Origin: an uncultured Selenomonadales bacterium
Lineage (GTDB): Bacteria > Bacillota > Negativicutes > Selenomonadales > Selenomonadaceae
Assembly: GCA_946183785.1 (NCBI GenBank)
Contig: CAMHCS010000001.1
Coordinates: 62,001 to 126,000, forward strand
Direction of reading: 5' to 3'
DNA length: 64,000 nucleotides
Below are positions 29,558 through 38,795 of the stretch, one piece after another (the stretch's first letter is position 1; every line of letters starts with the position of its first letter). The translations under genes and the position numbers were made by a program. Under the pieces are notes generated by a model. That model was not told the DNA's origin, ran no database searches, and was given only the letters and a program-made list of their open reading frames with translations.

Positions 29558-30508
29558 ATGGCATCACAATATGGAAATCTTTGCATCCTGTCGGGCACGG
29601 CGAATCCGAAGCTGGCGCAGGATATCGCGGATCATCTCGGCGTGCCGCTTTGCGACGCGCTGGTGAGCCGATTCAACAACGGCGAGACGCAGGTCATGAT
29701 CAATGAGAGTGTGCGGGGGCGGGACGTCTATATCATCCAGCCGACTTCGCAGCCGGTCAACGACAGCCTGATTGAGCTTTTGATCATGATCGACGCCTGC
29801 AAGCGCGCGTCCGTGCACAGCGTCACGGCGGTGGTGCCGTATTACGCCTATGCGCGCCAGGATCGCAAGACGCGCGGGCGCGAGCCGATTTCCGCAAAGC
29901 TTGTGGCAAACCTGATCGAAACGGCGGGCGCGAACCGCGTCGTCACCGTCGATTTGCACGCGGGGCAGATTCAGGGCTTTTTCGATATTCCCGTCGATCA
30001 TCTGGCGGCGGCTCCGGTGCTTGCCGAGTATTTCCAGAAGAACCACGCTTTCGACAACGCCGTCGTCGTTTCTCCCGACTTGGGCGGTGTGACGCGGGCG
30101 CGGGTATTGGCCGACCGTCTGCAGACGCCCATCGCGATCATCGAGAAGCGCCGTCCCGAGCCGGGCAAGGCCGAGGTCATGAACCTGATCGGCGACGTCA
30201 AAGGCAAGAACGCCATCATGATCGACGATATCGTAGACACGGCGGGCTCGCTTTGCGAGGGCGCAAAGGCGCTGAAGAAACTCGGCGCGGCGGACGTCTA
30301 TGCCTGCTGCTCCCATGCGATCCTGAGCGATCCTGCGGTGCAGCGCATCAATGAATCGGAGTTGAAAAAGCTGATCATTACCGACACGATCCCGCTGCCG
30401 CCGGAAAAACGCTCGGAAAAGATCGTGGTGCTGTCCCTCGCGGACGCCATCGGCGACGTCATCAAGAGCATTCACACGCACAGCTCCGTCAGCGCGCTGT
30501 TCAAGTAA
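29558..30508 (+). CDS. prs: Ribose-phosphate pyrophosphokinase (PRPP synthetase)
   Basis: Prs makes PRPP from ribose 5-phosphate and ATP for purine, pyrimidine and His/Trp synthesis. RFNNGETQVMINESVRGRDV, the metal-binding VDLHAGQIQGFFDIP and the PRPP loop MIDDIVDTAGSL are all present. ATG 29558 (ASQYGN start) matches the family N-terminus; ATG 29522 would add 12 unusual residues. The length is 316 residues. Confidence 0.96.
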   Translation: MASQYGNLCILSGTANPKLAQDIADHLGVPLCDALVSRFNNGETQVMINESVRGRDVYIIQPTSQPVNDSLIELLIMIDACKRASVHSVTAVVPYYAYARQDRKTRGREPISAKLVANLIETAGANRVVTVDLHAGQIQGFFDIPVDHLAAAPVLAEYFQKNHAFDNAVVVSPDLGGVTRARVLADRLQTPIAIIEKRRPEPGKAEVMNLIGDVKGKNAIMIDDIVDTAGSLCEGAKALKKLGAADVYACCSHAILSDPAVQRINESELKKLIITDTIPLPPEKRSEKIVVLSLADAIGDVIKSIHTHSSVSALFK

Positions 30509-30529
30509 TCGAGACATACAGGATAATTT

Positions 30530-30559
30530 GCGGCGTCTTTGCGCGCCGCTTCTCTTTTT
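30530..30559 (+). terminator. Terminator after prs
   Basis: GCGGCG (30530-30535) pairs with CGCCGC (30544-30549), followed by TTCTCTTTTT. The pepD ribosome binding site GGAGG starts right after the T-run. Confidence 0.65.
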
Positions 30560-30571
30560 GGAGGAAATGGA

Positions 30572-32041
30572 ATGCGTAAAGAGGAAGAAAAGCATATCGT
30601 GGACGAGGTGTTGGAGGATTTTGCGGCGCTTGCCGCCATTCCGCGCCCTTCGCTCCATGAGAAGGCGGTCAGCGATCATCTGCTGGGCGCGTTTCGGGCG
30701 CTGGGCTGCGAGGTTCGGCAGGACGCGGCCAACAACATTATCGCCGACCGGGCGGCGTCGCCGGGCTTTGAGAACGCTCCCCGCGTGATCCTGCAGGCGC
30801 ACATGGACATGGTCTGCGTGGCGGCGGCGGGCGTCGGGTACGATCCGCTGCGCGACCCGATTCGGCTGCGCCGCACGGGGGACGAGCTGACCGCGGAGGG
30901 GACGAGCCTAGGCGCGGACGACGGCGCGGGGATTGCAATGATATTTTACGTTTTCCGTCATGCGGATAACGTCGGTCCGCTCCGCGCGATCATCACGACG
31001 GACGAGGAGACGGGCATGACCGGCGCGCAGGCGCTGGACGCGAAGGAGCTTTTGGACGCCGATTTCCTGATCAACTGGGATTCTGAAAACTTCGACGAAC
31101 TGACGCGGGGCTGCGCCGGAAGCGTCGGCGTCGAGTTCCGCCGAGAAATTGGATGGCGGACGCCGACGGAGGATCGCGCATGGCGCGTTTCCGTGCGAGG
31201 GCTGCTGGGAGGCCATTCCGGGGAGCGTATCGGCGACGGACGGGGCAACGCGCTCCGTATCCTCGCGCAGACGCTTCATTCGTTAAAGGAAGCGGGGCGT
31301 GCCGTCTCGGTCGCTTGCATGACGGGCGGAAGCGCGCGGAATGCCATCGCTGCGGAGGCGGAGGCCGTGATTGTCACGCGGGAGAGAGAGGCGGAGCTTC
31401 GAAGCGTGATTTCCGAAGTGGAGCGGCATGCGCGGACTGCATTGGGCGCCGTCGAGCCTGGGCTTTCTGTTGCGCTTTCGGAGACGGAAACGCCCGCTCG
31501 CGTCATGTCCGGCGAGGACGCGGCGGCGGTAACGGACGCGCTTTTACTCTTGCACACAGGCGTTTTCCAAATGTCGACGGCCCTGCCGGGTCTCGTCGAG
31601 ACCTCGTCCAATCTTGGCCTGCTTCGGACGGGAGAAAATGAAGTCTTTTTTTCGTATTTCGCGCGCTCGAGCGTCGACGAGAAGCTCGTCGATCTCGCGG
31701 AAGGCTGCCGTATTCTCGGCGAAAGGCTCGGACTGGAAGCGCATGTCGCCACGCCGTCTCCCGGCTGGCGGGAGCGTCCAAAAAGCGCGCTTTCCGATAC
31801 GATGGCGGCGATATTCGAGGAGCAGAACGGACGGCTGATGAAGGTCGGCGTCATTCACGCGGGCCTCGAGTGCGGCTGGCATATCCAAAAGGCGCCAAAG
31901 CTCGACATGGTCTCCGTCGGCGTCACCACCCGTGACATCCACAGCCCGAAGGAAACCCTCGACCTGACGACAATCGTCCCGCAGGTGCGGTTGGTCATGG
32001 AAACCTTGCGGCGCGTAGCACAGGGAAACTGCAGCGATTGA
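30572..32041 (+). CDS. pepD: Aminoacyl-histidine dipeptidase (PepD, M20 family)
   Basis: A 489-residue zinc dipeptidase of the M20/PepD type. Metal and catalytic motifs are LQAHMDMVC (His ligand and catalytic Asp), SLGADDGAGIA (bridging Asp), TTDEETGMTGA (catalytic Glu) and LINWDSEN. The C-terminal HAGLECGWH supplies another ligand. It cleaves Xaa-His and other dipeptides in the cytosol. The ATG follows GGAGGAAATGGA. It is a single gene with terminators on both sides. Confidence 0.92.
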   Translation: MRKEEEKHIVDEVLEDFAALAAIPRPSLHEKAVSDHLLGAFRALGCEVRQDAANNIIADRAASPGFENAPRVILQAHMDMVCVAAAGVGYDPLRDPIRLRRTGDELTAEGTSLGADDGAGIAMIFYVFRHADNVGPLRAIITTDEETGMTGAQALDAKELLDADFLINWDSENFDELTRGCAGSVGVEFRREIGWRTPTEDRAWRVSVRGLLGGHSGERIGDGRGNALRILAQTLHSLKEAGRAVSVACMTGGSARNAIAAEAEAVIVTREREAELRSVISEVERHARTALGAVEPGLSVALSETETPARVMSGEDAAAVTDALLLLHTGVFQMSTALPGLVETSSNLGLLRTGENEVFFSYFARSSVDEKLVDLAEGCRILGERLGLEAHVATPSPGWRERPKSALSDTMAAIFEEQNGRLMKVGVIHAGLECGWHIQKAPKLDMVSVGVTTRDIHSPKETLDLTTIVPQVRLVMETLRRVAQGNCSD

Positions 32042-32073
32042 GGAAGCACAAAGTTCCTCAGCCGATCATTTGG

Positions 32074-32116
32074 CAAGAACGCAGACGGATTTTTCCGGTG
32101 CGTTCTTGTTGCTTTT
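32074..32116 (+). terminator. Terminator after pepD
   Basis: CAAGAACGCA (32074-32083) pairs with TGCGTTCTTG (32099-32108), followed by TTGCTTTTTT. It lies about 33 bases after the pepD stop. Confidence 0.8.
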
Positions 32117-32175
32117 TTGCCTGCTTTTGAATAAAATACAAGAGAGTATTTGTGAACTGTCAAAGGAGATTTTCA

Positions 32176-32436
32176 ATGGATAGACTGAATCGAATCAACG
32201 AGGCGGGGACGGCGTATCTGATCGCCGAAACGGATCTGTCCTCGATCCGGCTGATGGGAGCCGTCGGGCGCAAGTACCGCGAAGCAAAGCAGGCGGCGGA
32301 AGCGGCGCGGGACAATCTCGTGACCGTGTTCAGGGAGAGCGGATATACGCTGGAGGAGCTGGAGAATATGACGATGCCGGACGGGACGCCCGCTCTGGGT
32401 TATGGAATATTAGACGTTTTAAAGAACGAGGTGTAA
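32176..32436 (+). CDS. Small protein of unknown function (86 aa)
   Basis: I do not recognise this family. The 86-residue protein is mostly helical and charged in its first 55 residues (GRKYREAKQAAEAARDNLV). It ends in a conserved-looking YTLEELENMTMPDGTPALGY segment. No signal, membrane segment or Cys is present. AAAGGAG is well placed before ATG 32176, and the stop is nine bases before cysS, so translation is likely real and probably coupled to cysS. Confidence 0.7.
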   Translation: MDRLNRINEAGTAYLIAETDLSSIRLMGAVGRKYREAKQAAEAARDNLVTVFRESGYTLEELENMTMPDGTPALGYGILDVLKNEV

Positions 32437-32445
32437 GTGGGAAAT

Positions 32446-33873
32446 ATGACGAGGGAAATCAGGGTTTACAACACGATATCGCGGCGGAAGGAGGTCTTTT
32501 CCCCGCTGGAGCCGGGAAAGGCGGGTATTTACGTCTGCGGCGTCACGCCGTACAACGACCCGCATATCGGCAATGCGCGCCCCTTTGTGACATGGGACGT
32601 GATTCGGCGTTTTTTCGCGAAGTGCGGCTATGAGGTGCGCTATATCCAGAATTTCACGGACGTGGACGACAAGATTATCCGCACGGCCAACGAACAGGGC
32701 GTAACATGGAAGGACGTGGCGGACAAATATATCGGCGCGTATTTTCAGGTGATGGACGAGCTGAACGTGCGGCGCGCCGACGTGTATCCCCGCGTTTCGG
32801 AGACGATTCCCGAGATTGTCGAGATGGTGCAGGGGCTCATCGACAAAGGCTTCGCTTATGAGCTGGAAGGCGACGTCTATTACAGCGTCGAGGCGTTCAA
32901 GGATTACGGCAAGCTCAGCGGGCGCAATCTCGACGATATGATGGCCGGAGCCCGTGTCGAAGTGGACGCGCGGAAAAAGAACCCGATGGATTTCGCGCTG
33001 TGGAAGGCTGCGAAACCCGGCGAGCCGTTCTGGGAAAGTCCCTGGGGCAAAGGACGTCCCGGCTGGCACATCGAGTGCTCGACGATGTCGCTGAAATATC
33101 TGGGCAAGACCTTTGACTTTCACGGCGGCGGCAGCGACCTGATCTTCCCGCACCATGAGAATGAGATCGCGCAGTCGCAGGCGTACTGCGGCGGCTCGGA
33201 CTGTTTTGCCCGGTATTGGGTGCACAACGGCTTCATCACGATCCACGGCGACAAGATGAGCAAGTCGGAAAACAACTTCTTCACGGTGGCGGACATCCTG
33301 CAAAAGTATCCGGGAGAGGTCATCCGGTTCTTCATTTTGCAGACCCATTACCGCAGCCCGCTGGATTTCAGCGACGAGCGGCTGAAGGACGCGCAGGCGG
33401 GACTGGCCCGTCTGGCCAACGCAAAGGCGAATCTCGACGCGTTGTCCGAAAAGGAAGGGTCGGCGGATACGGCGGCGGAGCTGGCAGCGAACGCGGAGAG
33501 AGCGCGGGACGCCTTTTTCGACGCGATGGCCGACGATTTCAATACGGCGCTGGCAATCAGTCATCTTTTCGCGGTGGCGAAGGACGTCAACGTCTATTAT
33601 AATGATGTGACGAATCGCGGTACGGCCTTTGACGCGGCGAATTTCGCCCGCGTCCGGGAGGCGTTCGGCGATATGGCGGAAATCATCGGCGTGCTGGAAA
33701 AGGGCGCGGCCAAAAGCGACGAGGACGCCGAAATCGACGCGCTGGTCGAGGAGCGTCTTGCCGCCCGCAAGGCAAAGAACTGGGCGCGGGCCGACGAAAT
33801 CCGCGATTCTTTGAAATCGCGCGGCATTATTTTGGAGGATTCCGCCGCCGGCACGCGGTGGAAACGCGCATGA
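32446..33873 (+). CDS. cysS: Cysteinyl-tRNA synthetase
   Basis: A class I synthetase. Zinc ligands begin at VCGVTPYNDPHIGNARP, which also contains the HIGH-type motif; KMSKSENNF is the KMSKS loop. CSTMSLKYLG and FHGGGSDLIFPHHENEIAQS are characteristic of CysRS. ATG 32446 is 12 bases from GAGG; GTG 32437 is only a few bases from it and less likely. The length is 475 residues. It overlaps mrnC by four bases, as in B. subtilis. Confidence 0.96.
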   Translation: MTREIRVYNTISRRKEVFSPLEPGKAGIYVCGVTPYNDPHIGNARPFVTWDVIRRFFAKCGYEVRYIQNFTDVDDKIIRTANEQGVTWKDVADKYIGAYFQVMDELNVRRADVYPRVSETIPEIVEMVQGLIDKGFAYELEGDVYYSVEAFKDYGKLSGRNLDDMMAGARVEVDARKKNPMDFALWKAAKPGEPFWESPWGKGRPGWHIECSTMSLKYLGKTFDFHGGGSDLIFPHHENEIAQSQAYCGGSDCFARYWVHNGFITIHGDKMSKSENNFFTVADILQKYPGEVIRFFILQTHYRSPLDFSDERLKDAQAGLARLANAKANLDALSEKEGSADTAAELAANAERARDAFFDAMADDFNTALAISHLFAVAKDVNVYYNDVTNRGTAFDAANFARVREAFGDMAEIIGVLEKGAAKSDEDAEIDALVEERLAARKAKNWARADEIRDSLKSRGIILEDSAAGTRWKRA

Positions 33874-34343
33874 AGTTCAAGATGAAGCAGCGGCTCGCGG
33901 CGGCTGTTTTCGAGGCGGACGAGGAAGGCCGGCTTCAGGAGAAGTACGAGAGCGTGGATGCGGACGCGCTGCATCCGCTGGTGCTCGCCTACGTCGGCGA
34001 CGCTTATTTTCACCTCTTCGTGCGCGCGCGGCTTCTGTCTTTTACGCAGTCGCAGGTGGATATCCTGAACCGGTTCGGCGCGCAGATCGTGTCGGCAGTC
34101 TGGCAGGCGCGGGCTTACGAGGCAATCGAGCCGATGCTGACGGAGGCGGAAACGGCTCTTTTTCGCCGCGCGCGGAACGCCCACAGCCGGACGCCTCGTG
34201 CCTCGACCGTTCGGGAATACCATATCAGCACAGGATTCGAGGCGCTGTTGGGGACATTGTATCTGAAAAAAGAAAACGACCGCCTGCGGGAGATCTCGGA
34301 GGCGGCGTTTCAGGCTATCGCTGGACAAATGATGAAAGGATAG
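33870..34343 (+). CDS. mrnC: Mini-ribonuclease III
   Basis: Mini-III is an RNase III catalytic domain without a dsRNA-binding domain; it matures 23S rRNA in Firmicutes. Residues HPLVLAYVGDAYFHLFVRARL (core LAYVGDAYF) and GFEALLGTLYL carry the catalytic acids. The 157-residue length is typical. It overlaps cysS by four bases and precedes thyX. Confidence 0.93.
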   Translation: MKFKMKQRLAAAVFEADEEGRLQEKYESVDADALHPLVLAYVGDAYFHLFVRARLLSFTQSQVDILNRFGAQIVSAVWQARAYEAIEPMLTEAETALFRRARNAHSRTPRASTVREYHISTGFEALLGTLYLKKENDRLREISEAAFQAIAGQMMKG

Positions 34344-34349
34344 AGGATC

Positions 34350-35039
34350 ATGATTCGAGTCGCACTTTTGGAGCATACGCCGGAGCCGGAGCGCGTCGTC
34401 GCGATGTCGGCGCGGCTCTGCTATTCGCCGTCGGGCGCGTCTGAGCTGTCGGAGAAGATGACGCCGGAGACCGTGGAGAAGATGGTCAAGATGCTCGTCG
34501 AGATGGGGCACGCCTCGACGCTGGAGCATGTGTCCTTCACCTTCGGGATCGAGGGAGTGTCCCGGACGCTGACGCATCAGCTCGTCCGCCATCGTATCGC
34601 GTCTTACTCCCAGCAGTCGCAGCGCTACGTCGCCGCCCATGACTTCGCCTACATTACGCCGCCGACAATCGCGGAAAAGCCGGAGGCGAAGGAGAAATTT
34701 GACGCGCTGATGAAGGAAATTCGCACGGCTTACGACGCGTTCATCGAGATGGGCGTCCCGAAGGAGGACGCGCGCTATGTGCTGGCGAACGCGGCGGAGA
34801 CGAAGATCGTCGTGACGATGAACGCGCGATCCCTGCTGCATTTCTTCAATCTTCGCTGCTGCAACAGGGCCCAGTGGGAGATCCGGGAGTTGGCTTATAA
34901 AATGCTGGACGAGGTCAAGAAAGTCGCGCCGCTGCTCTTTAAGAACGCGGGCGCGACTTGCGTGCAGACCGGCCGCTGCCCGGAGGGCAAGATGACCTGC
35001 GGTAAATTCAATGAGATGATGAAGCTCCGCGAGGCGTAA
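34350..35039 (+). CDS. thyX: FAD-dependent thymidylate synthase ThyX
   Basis: ThyX makes dTMP from dUMP using reduced flavin. The signature RHRxxSxxxQSxRY is present as [14 protein letters not shown] (from about residue 75). LEHVSFTF precedes it and [20 protein letters not shown] follows. At 229 residues it is complete. It lies 6 bases after mrnC and one base before rlmB. The gene between mrnC and rlmB is thyX in many Firmicutes. Confidence 0.95.
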   Translation: MIRVALLEHTPEPERVVAMSARLCYSPSGASELSEKMTPETVEKMVKMLVEMGHASTLEHVSFTFGIEGVSRTLTHQLVRHRIASYSQQSQRYVAAHDFAYITPPTIAEKPEAKEKFDALMKEIRTAYDAFIEMGVPKEDARYVLANAAETKIVVTMNARSLLHFFNLRCCNRAQWEIRELAYKMLDEVKKVAPLLFKNAGATCVQTGRCPEGKMTCGKFNEMMKLREA

Positions 35040-35040
35040 G

Positions 35041-35883
35041 ATGGACAGGCGAAAACACGCGGAACGGACGCCGGAAGACAAGGCGAAAAGGCCCGCCCGG
35101 GTTTTCCGCCCGAAGGAGCAGGAGCCGTCTTCGCTGCCGGAGGACGTGGTCGTCGGGCGCAACGCGGTGACGGAGGCGTTGAAAAGCGGACGCGCCGTCA
35201 ACCGTCTGCTCGTCGCAGAGGGAGACGGGCAGGGCTCGATTCGTGAGATTGCACGCATGGCGAGGGAGAGCGGCGCCATCGTCGAAACGGTGGAGCGGAG
35301 CAAGCTCGAGGCGATGGCAAGAGGATACCGTCATCAGGGGGTGCTCGCCTATGTGTCGCCGGTGGATTACATGCCGCTGGACGAATTGTTGGAGTCGGCG
35401 AAGGAAAAGAGCGGGTTGCCGTTCTTGCTGTTGCTGGACGAGCTGGAGGATCCGCACAATCTTGGCGCGATCCTGCGCACGGCGGACGCCGTCGGCGTGG
35501 ACGGCGTACTGATCCCGAAGCGCCGGAGCTGTCCGCTTTCCGCCACCGTCGCGAAGACCTCCGCCGGGGCTGTCGAGTACGTGCCCGTGGCGCGGATCGG
35601 CAACGTCGCGCAGACGATCAGGGAATTGAAGCAGCAGGGCTTTTGGATCGTCGGGGCGGACATGGACGGAAGCGCCGATTACTATGAGGCGGACTTGACC
35701 GGCGCCGTCGTGCTCGTCGTGGGCAGCGAAGGGCGCGGGATTTCCCGTCTCGTGCGCGAGAGCTGCGACGTTCTCGTGCGGATTCCGATGCTTGGGAAAA
35801 TCAACTCGCTGAACGTGTCGGTGGCAGGCGCAGTCCTGATGTATGAGGTCTTGCGTCAGCGGCGGGGGAAAGGCGGCTTATGA
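35041..35883 (+). CDS. rlmB: TrmH-family 23S rRNA 2'-O-methyltransferase (RlmB-like)
   Basis: A SPOUT methyltransferase of 280 residues. After a basic N-terminal extension of about 35 residues comes the substrate-binding domain (VVGRNAVTEALKSG). The knotted domain follows, with LDELEDPHNLGAILRTADAVG, VVGSEGRGISRLV and IPMLGKINSLNVSVAGAVLMYE. The target is probably the 23S G2251 equivalent. It overlaps the next gene by four bases. Confidence 0.92.
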   Translation: MDRRKHAERTPEDKAKRPARVFRPKEQEPSSLPEDVVVGRNAVTEALKSGRAVNRLLVAEGDGQGSIREIARMARESGAIVETVERSKLEAMARGYRHQGVLAYVSPVDYMPLDELLESAKEKSGLPFLLLLDELEDPHNLGAILRTADAVGVDGVLIPKRRSCPLSATVAKTSAGAVEYVPVARIGNVAQTIRELKQQGFWIVGADMDGSADYYEADLTGAVVLVVGSEGRGISRLVRESCDVLVRIPMLGKINSLNVSVAGAVLMYEVLRQRRGKGGL

Positions 35884-36302
35884 AAAAAGCGGCGGAAAAG
35901 GTTTTGTGCTATCGCTTCGGGGACGAGGGAACGCTGGAAAAACTTCAGAGCGTGATGAAGAAGCTCGGTGTCGAATGTCGGGTGTTGCCCGACGAAAGTT
36001 GGCGCGAAAAGGTCGGCTTCCTGCTGGGCATGGGCGGATATCGGCCCGCGCCGAAAGAGGACGGCGTCGACCCGGCCGGGTTCGACTTTCCCGACGAAGT
36101 CATGATCTTGCATCATATCAAGGGCAAGCGGCTCGATCAGGTGCTGGCGGCGATGAAGGCGGCGGGCGTTCCGCCGATCCGCTACAAGGCGGTGGTGACG
36201 CCGTTCAACACATGGTGGACGCTCCGGCGTCTTTGCGAGACGATGAAAAAGGAACACGCGTATATGACGGAAGGGGCGAAAAGCGATGGCGGCAAAGCAT
36301 GA
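35880..36302 (+). CDS. DUF3783-like small protein
   Basis: A 140-residue soluble protein. The first half (VLCYRFGDEGTLEKLQSVMK) and the core FPDEVMILHHIKG, with PIRYKAVVTPFNTWWTL, resemble DUF3783 proteins. No enzymatic motif is known. Its start overlaps rlmB by four bases and its end overlaps the next gene by 17 bases, so the three are probably translated together. In other Firmicutes this slot often holds a NYN-type nuclease; this protein does not look like one. Confidence 0.7.
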   Translation: MKKAAEKVLCYRFGDEGTLEKLQSVMKKLGVECRVLPDESWREKVGFLLGMGGYRPAPKEDGVDPAGFDFPDEVMILHHIKGKRLDQVLAAMKAAGVPPIRYKAVVTPFNTWWTLRRLCETMKKEHAYMTEGAKSDGGKA

Positions 36303-37029
36303 CGGGCGATGGGACAATGAATACGAGACGCAGAAGGCGATGACGCCTGTGAATTCGCGGAACCAGATTGAGGAAGCGGAAGATGATGGAGCGTCGTCCA
36401 GCTCGTGGCGCGGCTGGCGCTGGGTCGCGCTGGGACTGGCCTTCGTGCTGGCGCTGGGCGGCGGCTTCGTGGCGGCGGGCTTCCTGCATGATAAATCGCA
36501 GGAGGCGAAAAACGACAGGATCCAGCAGGAGCTGATCTTTGCGAAGCAGGAGGAGAGCCTCCGAAAGCAGGAAGCGGCGATACGCGATCAGCGGGAGGCA
36601 CTGGAGAAGGAAAAGAAAGCGCTGGAGGCGCGGCAGCGGGAGCTGGAGGCGCAGGCCGAACGCGCAGCCGGACGCAATGAGCAGATCGACGAAGCGGAGC
36701 GCAAGAAATCCTCCGTCCGCAAGGTCTGGGAGGAAATGACGGGCAAGGATCAGGAGCGAAAGAAGCAGCAGGAGGTCAACGAGTCGATACAGAACCGATC
36801 CCAGCGGGACGTGGAGGAAATCAACCGCTCGATCGACGAGGCGGCGGAAACCCTCAAGATGCTGAACACGAAGCTCGCCGAGCTCGAGGAAATGCGTCAG
36901 AAGGCCGGGGAAATGAAGGACAAGGCCATGAAGACTTACGAGGAGCATGAGGAGACGATTCAAACGATCCTGCGCTATATGGAAAGCGCCGTCGAGTTCC
37001 TCGAATCTCTGTCGTCAAAAGGGAAATAA
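36286..37029 (+). CDS. Single-pass membrane protein with long coiled coil
   Basis: I do not recognise a named family. Residues 1-42 are polar and acidic; one membrane segment spans about 45-68 (WVALGLAFVLALGGGFVAAG). The rest is an almost continuous coiled coil rich in Glu, Lys, Gln and Arg (about 72-245). The topology suggests an anchored rod, with the coiled coil on the outer side if the charge pattern is read simply. A GGAAGGGGCG site precedes the ATG. A bridging or structural role in the envelope is possible but only inferred. Confidence 0.75.
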   Translation: MAAKHDGRWDNEYETQKAMTPVNSRNQIEEAEDDGASSSSWRGWRWVALGLAFVLALGGGFVAAGFLHDKSQEAKNDRIQQELIFAKQEESLRKQEAAIRDQREALEKEKKALEARQRELEAQAERAAGRNEQIDEAERKKSSVRKVWEEMTGKDQERKKQQEVNESIQNRSQRDVEEINRSIDEAAETLKMLNTKLAELEEMRQKAGEMKDKAMKTYEEHEETIQTILRYMESAVEFLESLSSKGK

Positions 37030-37040
37030 CGGAAATTACA

Positions 37041-37081
37041 CGGCCGCCGTTTGCAGAGTATGCGGCGCGCCGTTTCTTTTT
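37041..37081 (+). terminator. Candidate terminator before the ABC importer
   Basis: CGGCCGCCG (37041-37049) pairs, with a bulge, with CGGCGCGCCG (37063-37072), followed by TTTCTTTTT. The GGAGG of the next gene follows at once, the same compact design as after prs. Confidence 0.55.
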
Positions 37082-37095
37082 GGAGGAAAACCGGT

Positions 37096-38049
37096 ATGAT
37101 GAAAAAATGGGTTGCGCTTTTCTGCGCCGCGCTGCTTGCGCTCGTCGTCGGCTGCGGAAAGGACGCGGGGCAGGGCCCGTCCGCGAAAAAGGACGGGAAG
37201 CCGGCGCTGACAGTGGGACTGATGCCCGATACGGACTCCGTCCCGTTCATTATCGCGAGAGAGAAAGGCTTTTTTGAGGCGGAGGGCGTCGAGGTCACGC
37301 TCCGTCCGTTTAAGAGTGCGATGGACCGCGACGCGGCCATGCAGAGCGGACAGCTGGACGGCGCGGTCTCCGACCTTCTGGCGGCGGCTTTCGCGCTGGA
37401 GGGCGGCTTTGACGTGCGCGTCACGTCTTCAACGGACGGCAGCTATCAGCTCGTGGCGGGGAAAGGCGTCCCCGTTTCCGACGTCCGTTCGCTGGCGGGC
37501 GCCGAGGTTGCCGTCTCCCGCAACACGATCATTGAGTATGTGACCGACCGGATCCTCGGGGAAAACAACATGGCCTCCGACGCGATCCAAAAGGTTTCCG
37601 TGCCGCAGATCCCCGCGCGGCTCGAAATGCTGCAGAACGGGAAGCTGACGGCGGCGACGCTGCCGGAGCCGATGGCGAGCGTGGCCGTAGCGAACGGCTG
37701 CAAATTCCTGACCGGCTCCGGGGAACTGGGGATCAATCCCGGCGTCATGCTGTTTTCCGCGAAGGCGGCGAAGGAGAAAAAAGACGCGGTGAAAGCGATG
37801 TACCGCGCCTACAATAAAGCCGTCGCATATTTGAAGTCTGCGCCGAGGGAAGAGTACATCGGCCTCGCCGTGGAAAAGGGCGGCTTCCCCGAGGCGGCAA
37901 GGCATGTGCTCAAGCTGCCCGACTATCGCCCTGTGTCGCTTCCGAAAGAGAAAGACGTGGAAGAGGTCATGCGCTGGCTTCGGGAGAAGGGGCTCGTCAA
38001 GAAAGAGTATAGTTACAAAACAGTCGTTGCGGAGGACTGTCTGCCGTGA
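37096..38049 (+). CDS. ABC importer substrate-binding lipoprotein (SsuA/NMT1-like)
   Basis: A lipoprotein signal (WVALFCAALLALVVGC) places the lipidated Cys at residue 20. The mature domain has the SsuA/ThiY-type start LTVGLMPDTDSVPFIIAREK and LDGAVSDLLAAAFA. Family members bind aliphatic sulfonates, nitrate, or thiamine precursors. I cannot choose a ligand from the sequence. ATG 37096 follows GGAGG (37082-37086). The next two genes each overlap the previous one by four bases, giving a complete three-part importer. Confidence 0.88.
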   Translation: MMKKWVALFCAALLALVVGCGKDAGQGPSAKKDGKPALTVGLMPDTDSVPFIIAREKGFFEAEGVEVTLRPFKSAMDRDAAMQSGQLDGAVSDLLAAAFALEGGFDVRVTSSTDGSYQLVAGKGVPVSDVRSLAGAEVAVSRNTIIEYVTDRILGENNMASDAIQKVSVPQIPARLEMLQNGKLTAATLPEPMASVAVANGCKFLTGSGELGINPGVMLFSAKAAKEKKDAVKAMYRAYNKAVAYLKSAPREEYIGLAVEKGGFPEAARHVLKLPDYRPVSLPKEKDVEEVMRWLREKGLVKKEYSYKTVVAEDCLP

Positions 38050-38795
38050 TCCGCGTCTCTGAGCTTTCGGCCTTTTACGGTACGGCGGAGGGCGGCAGGA
38101 TCACGGCGCTGGAAAACGTCGGCCTTCATGTGCCGAGAGGCGGCACCTGCGCGATCATCGGCCCCTCCGGCTGTGGAAAATCGACGCTGCTCCGCATCCT
38201 TTCCGGTATCGCTTCGAACTACACCGGCGAGGTCTTGCTGGACGGGGCCCCCGTCGATCCGAAACGGCAGACGATCGGGTTCATTCCACAAAATTACGGT
38301 CTTTTGCCGTGGAAGACCGTAGCAGACAATATCCGCCTTTTATGGCGCGTCAGGCACCCGGAGACGCCGACGCCCCCCGACGAGGAAACGATGCTCGGGC
38401 GGCTCGGGCTCGGCGCTGAGCTTTTGACCCGTTTCCCGCGCGAGCTCTCGGGCGGGCAGCAGCAGCGGGCGAGCCTGGCCCGGGCGTTTTTGCTGCGGCC
38501 CGACGTCCTCCTGATGGACGAGCCATTTTCCGCACTGGACGCCATCACCCGCGAGGAAATGCAGGAAGTCTTCTTCTCGCTTTGGCGCGCGCAGGCGGTG
38601 ACGACGGTCCTCGTCACCCATTACATCGAGGAGGCCCTTTACCTCGGGCAGACCATCGTCGTGCTTTCGGCGGCGCCGGGACGCGTCCGCGCCGTCGTGG
38701 AAAACCCGCTTTTTGCGCGCCGAGAGACCTCGGGGGAATTCGACGAGGAAAAGGCGCGGCTCCGCACGTGGCTGAGAGGGGAGGCGCGATCATGA
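38046..38795 (+). CDS. ABC importer ATP-binding protein (SsuB/NrtD-like)
   Basis: Walker A is GPSGCGKST (about residue 40), the Q-loop is PQNYGLLPW, the signature is [15 protein letters not shown], Walker B is [12 protein letters not shown], and the H-loop is VTHYIEEAL. Initiation is at a GTG that overlaps the binding-protein stop (GTGA). The 249-residue length suits the nitrate/sulfonate/taurine group. It powers uptake through the permease that follows. Confidence 0.92.
   Translation: MIRVSELSAFYGTAEGGRITALENVGLHVPRGGTCAIIGPSGCGKSTLLRILSGIASNYTGEVLLDGAPVDPKRQTIGFIPQNYGLLPWKTVADNIRLLWRVRHPETPTPPDEETMLGRLGLGAELLTRFPRELSGGQQQRASLARAFLLRPDVLLMDEPFSALDAITREEMQEVFFSLWRAQAVTTVLVTHYIEEALYLGQTIVVLSAAPGRVRAVVENPLFARRETSGEFDEEKARLRTWLRGEARS

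Noticed and set aside
32038..32062. TGAGGAAGCAC...TTCCTCA after pepD, similar to the end of the 168-bp element
   Set aside because: Only about ten bases match and there is no second end or long palindrome. It is a small local dyad rather than a copy.
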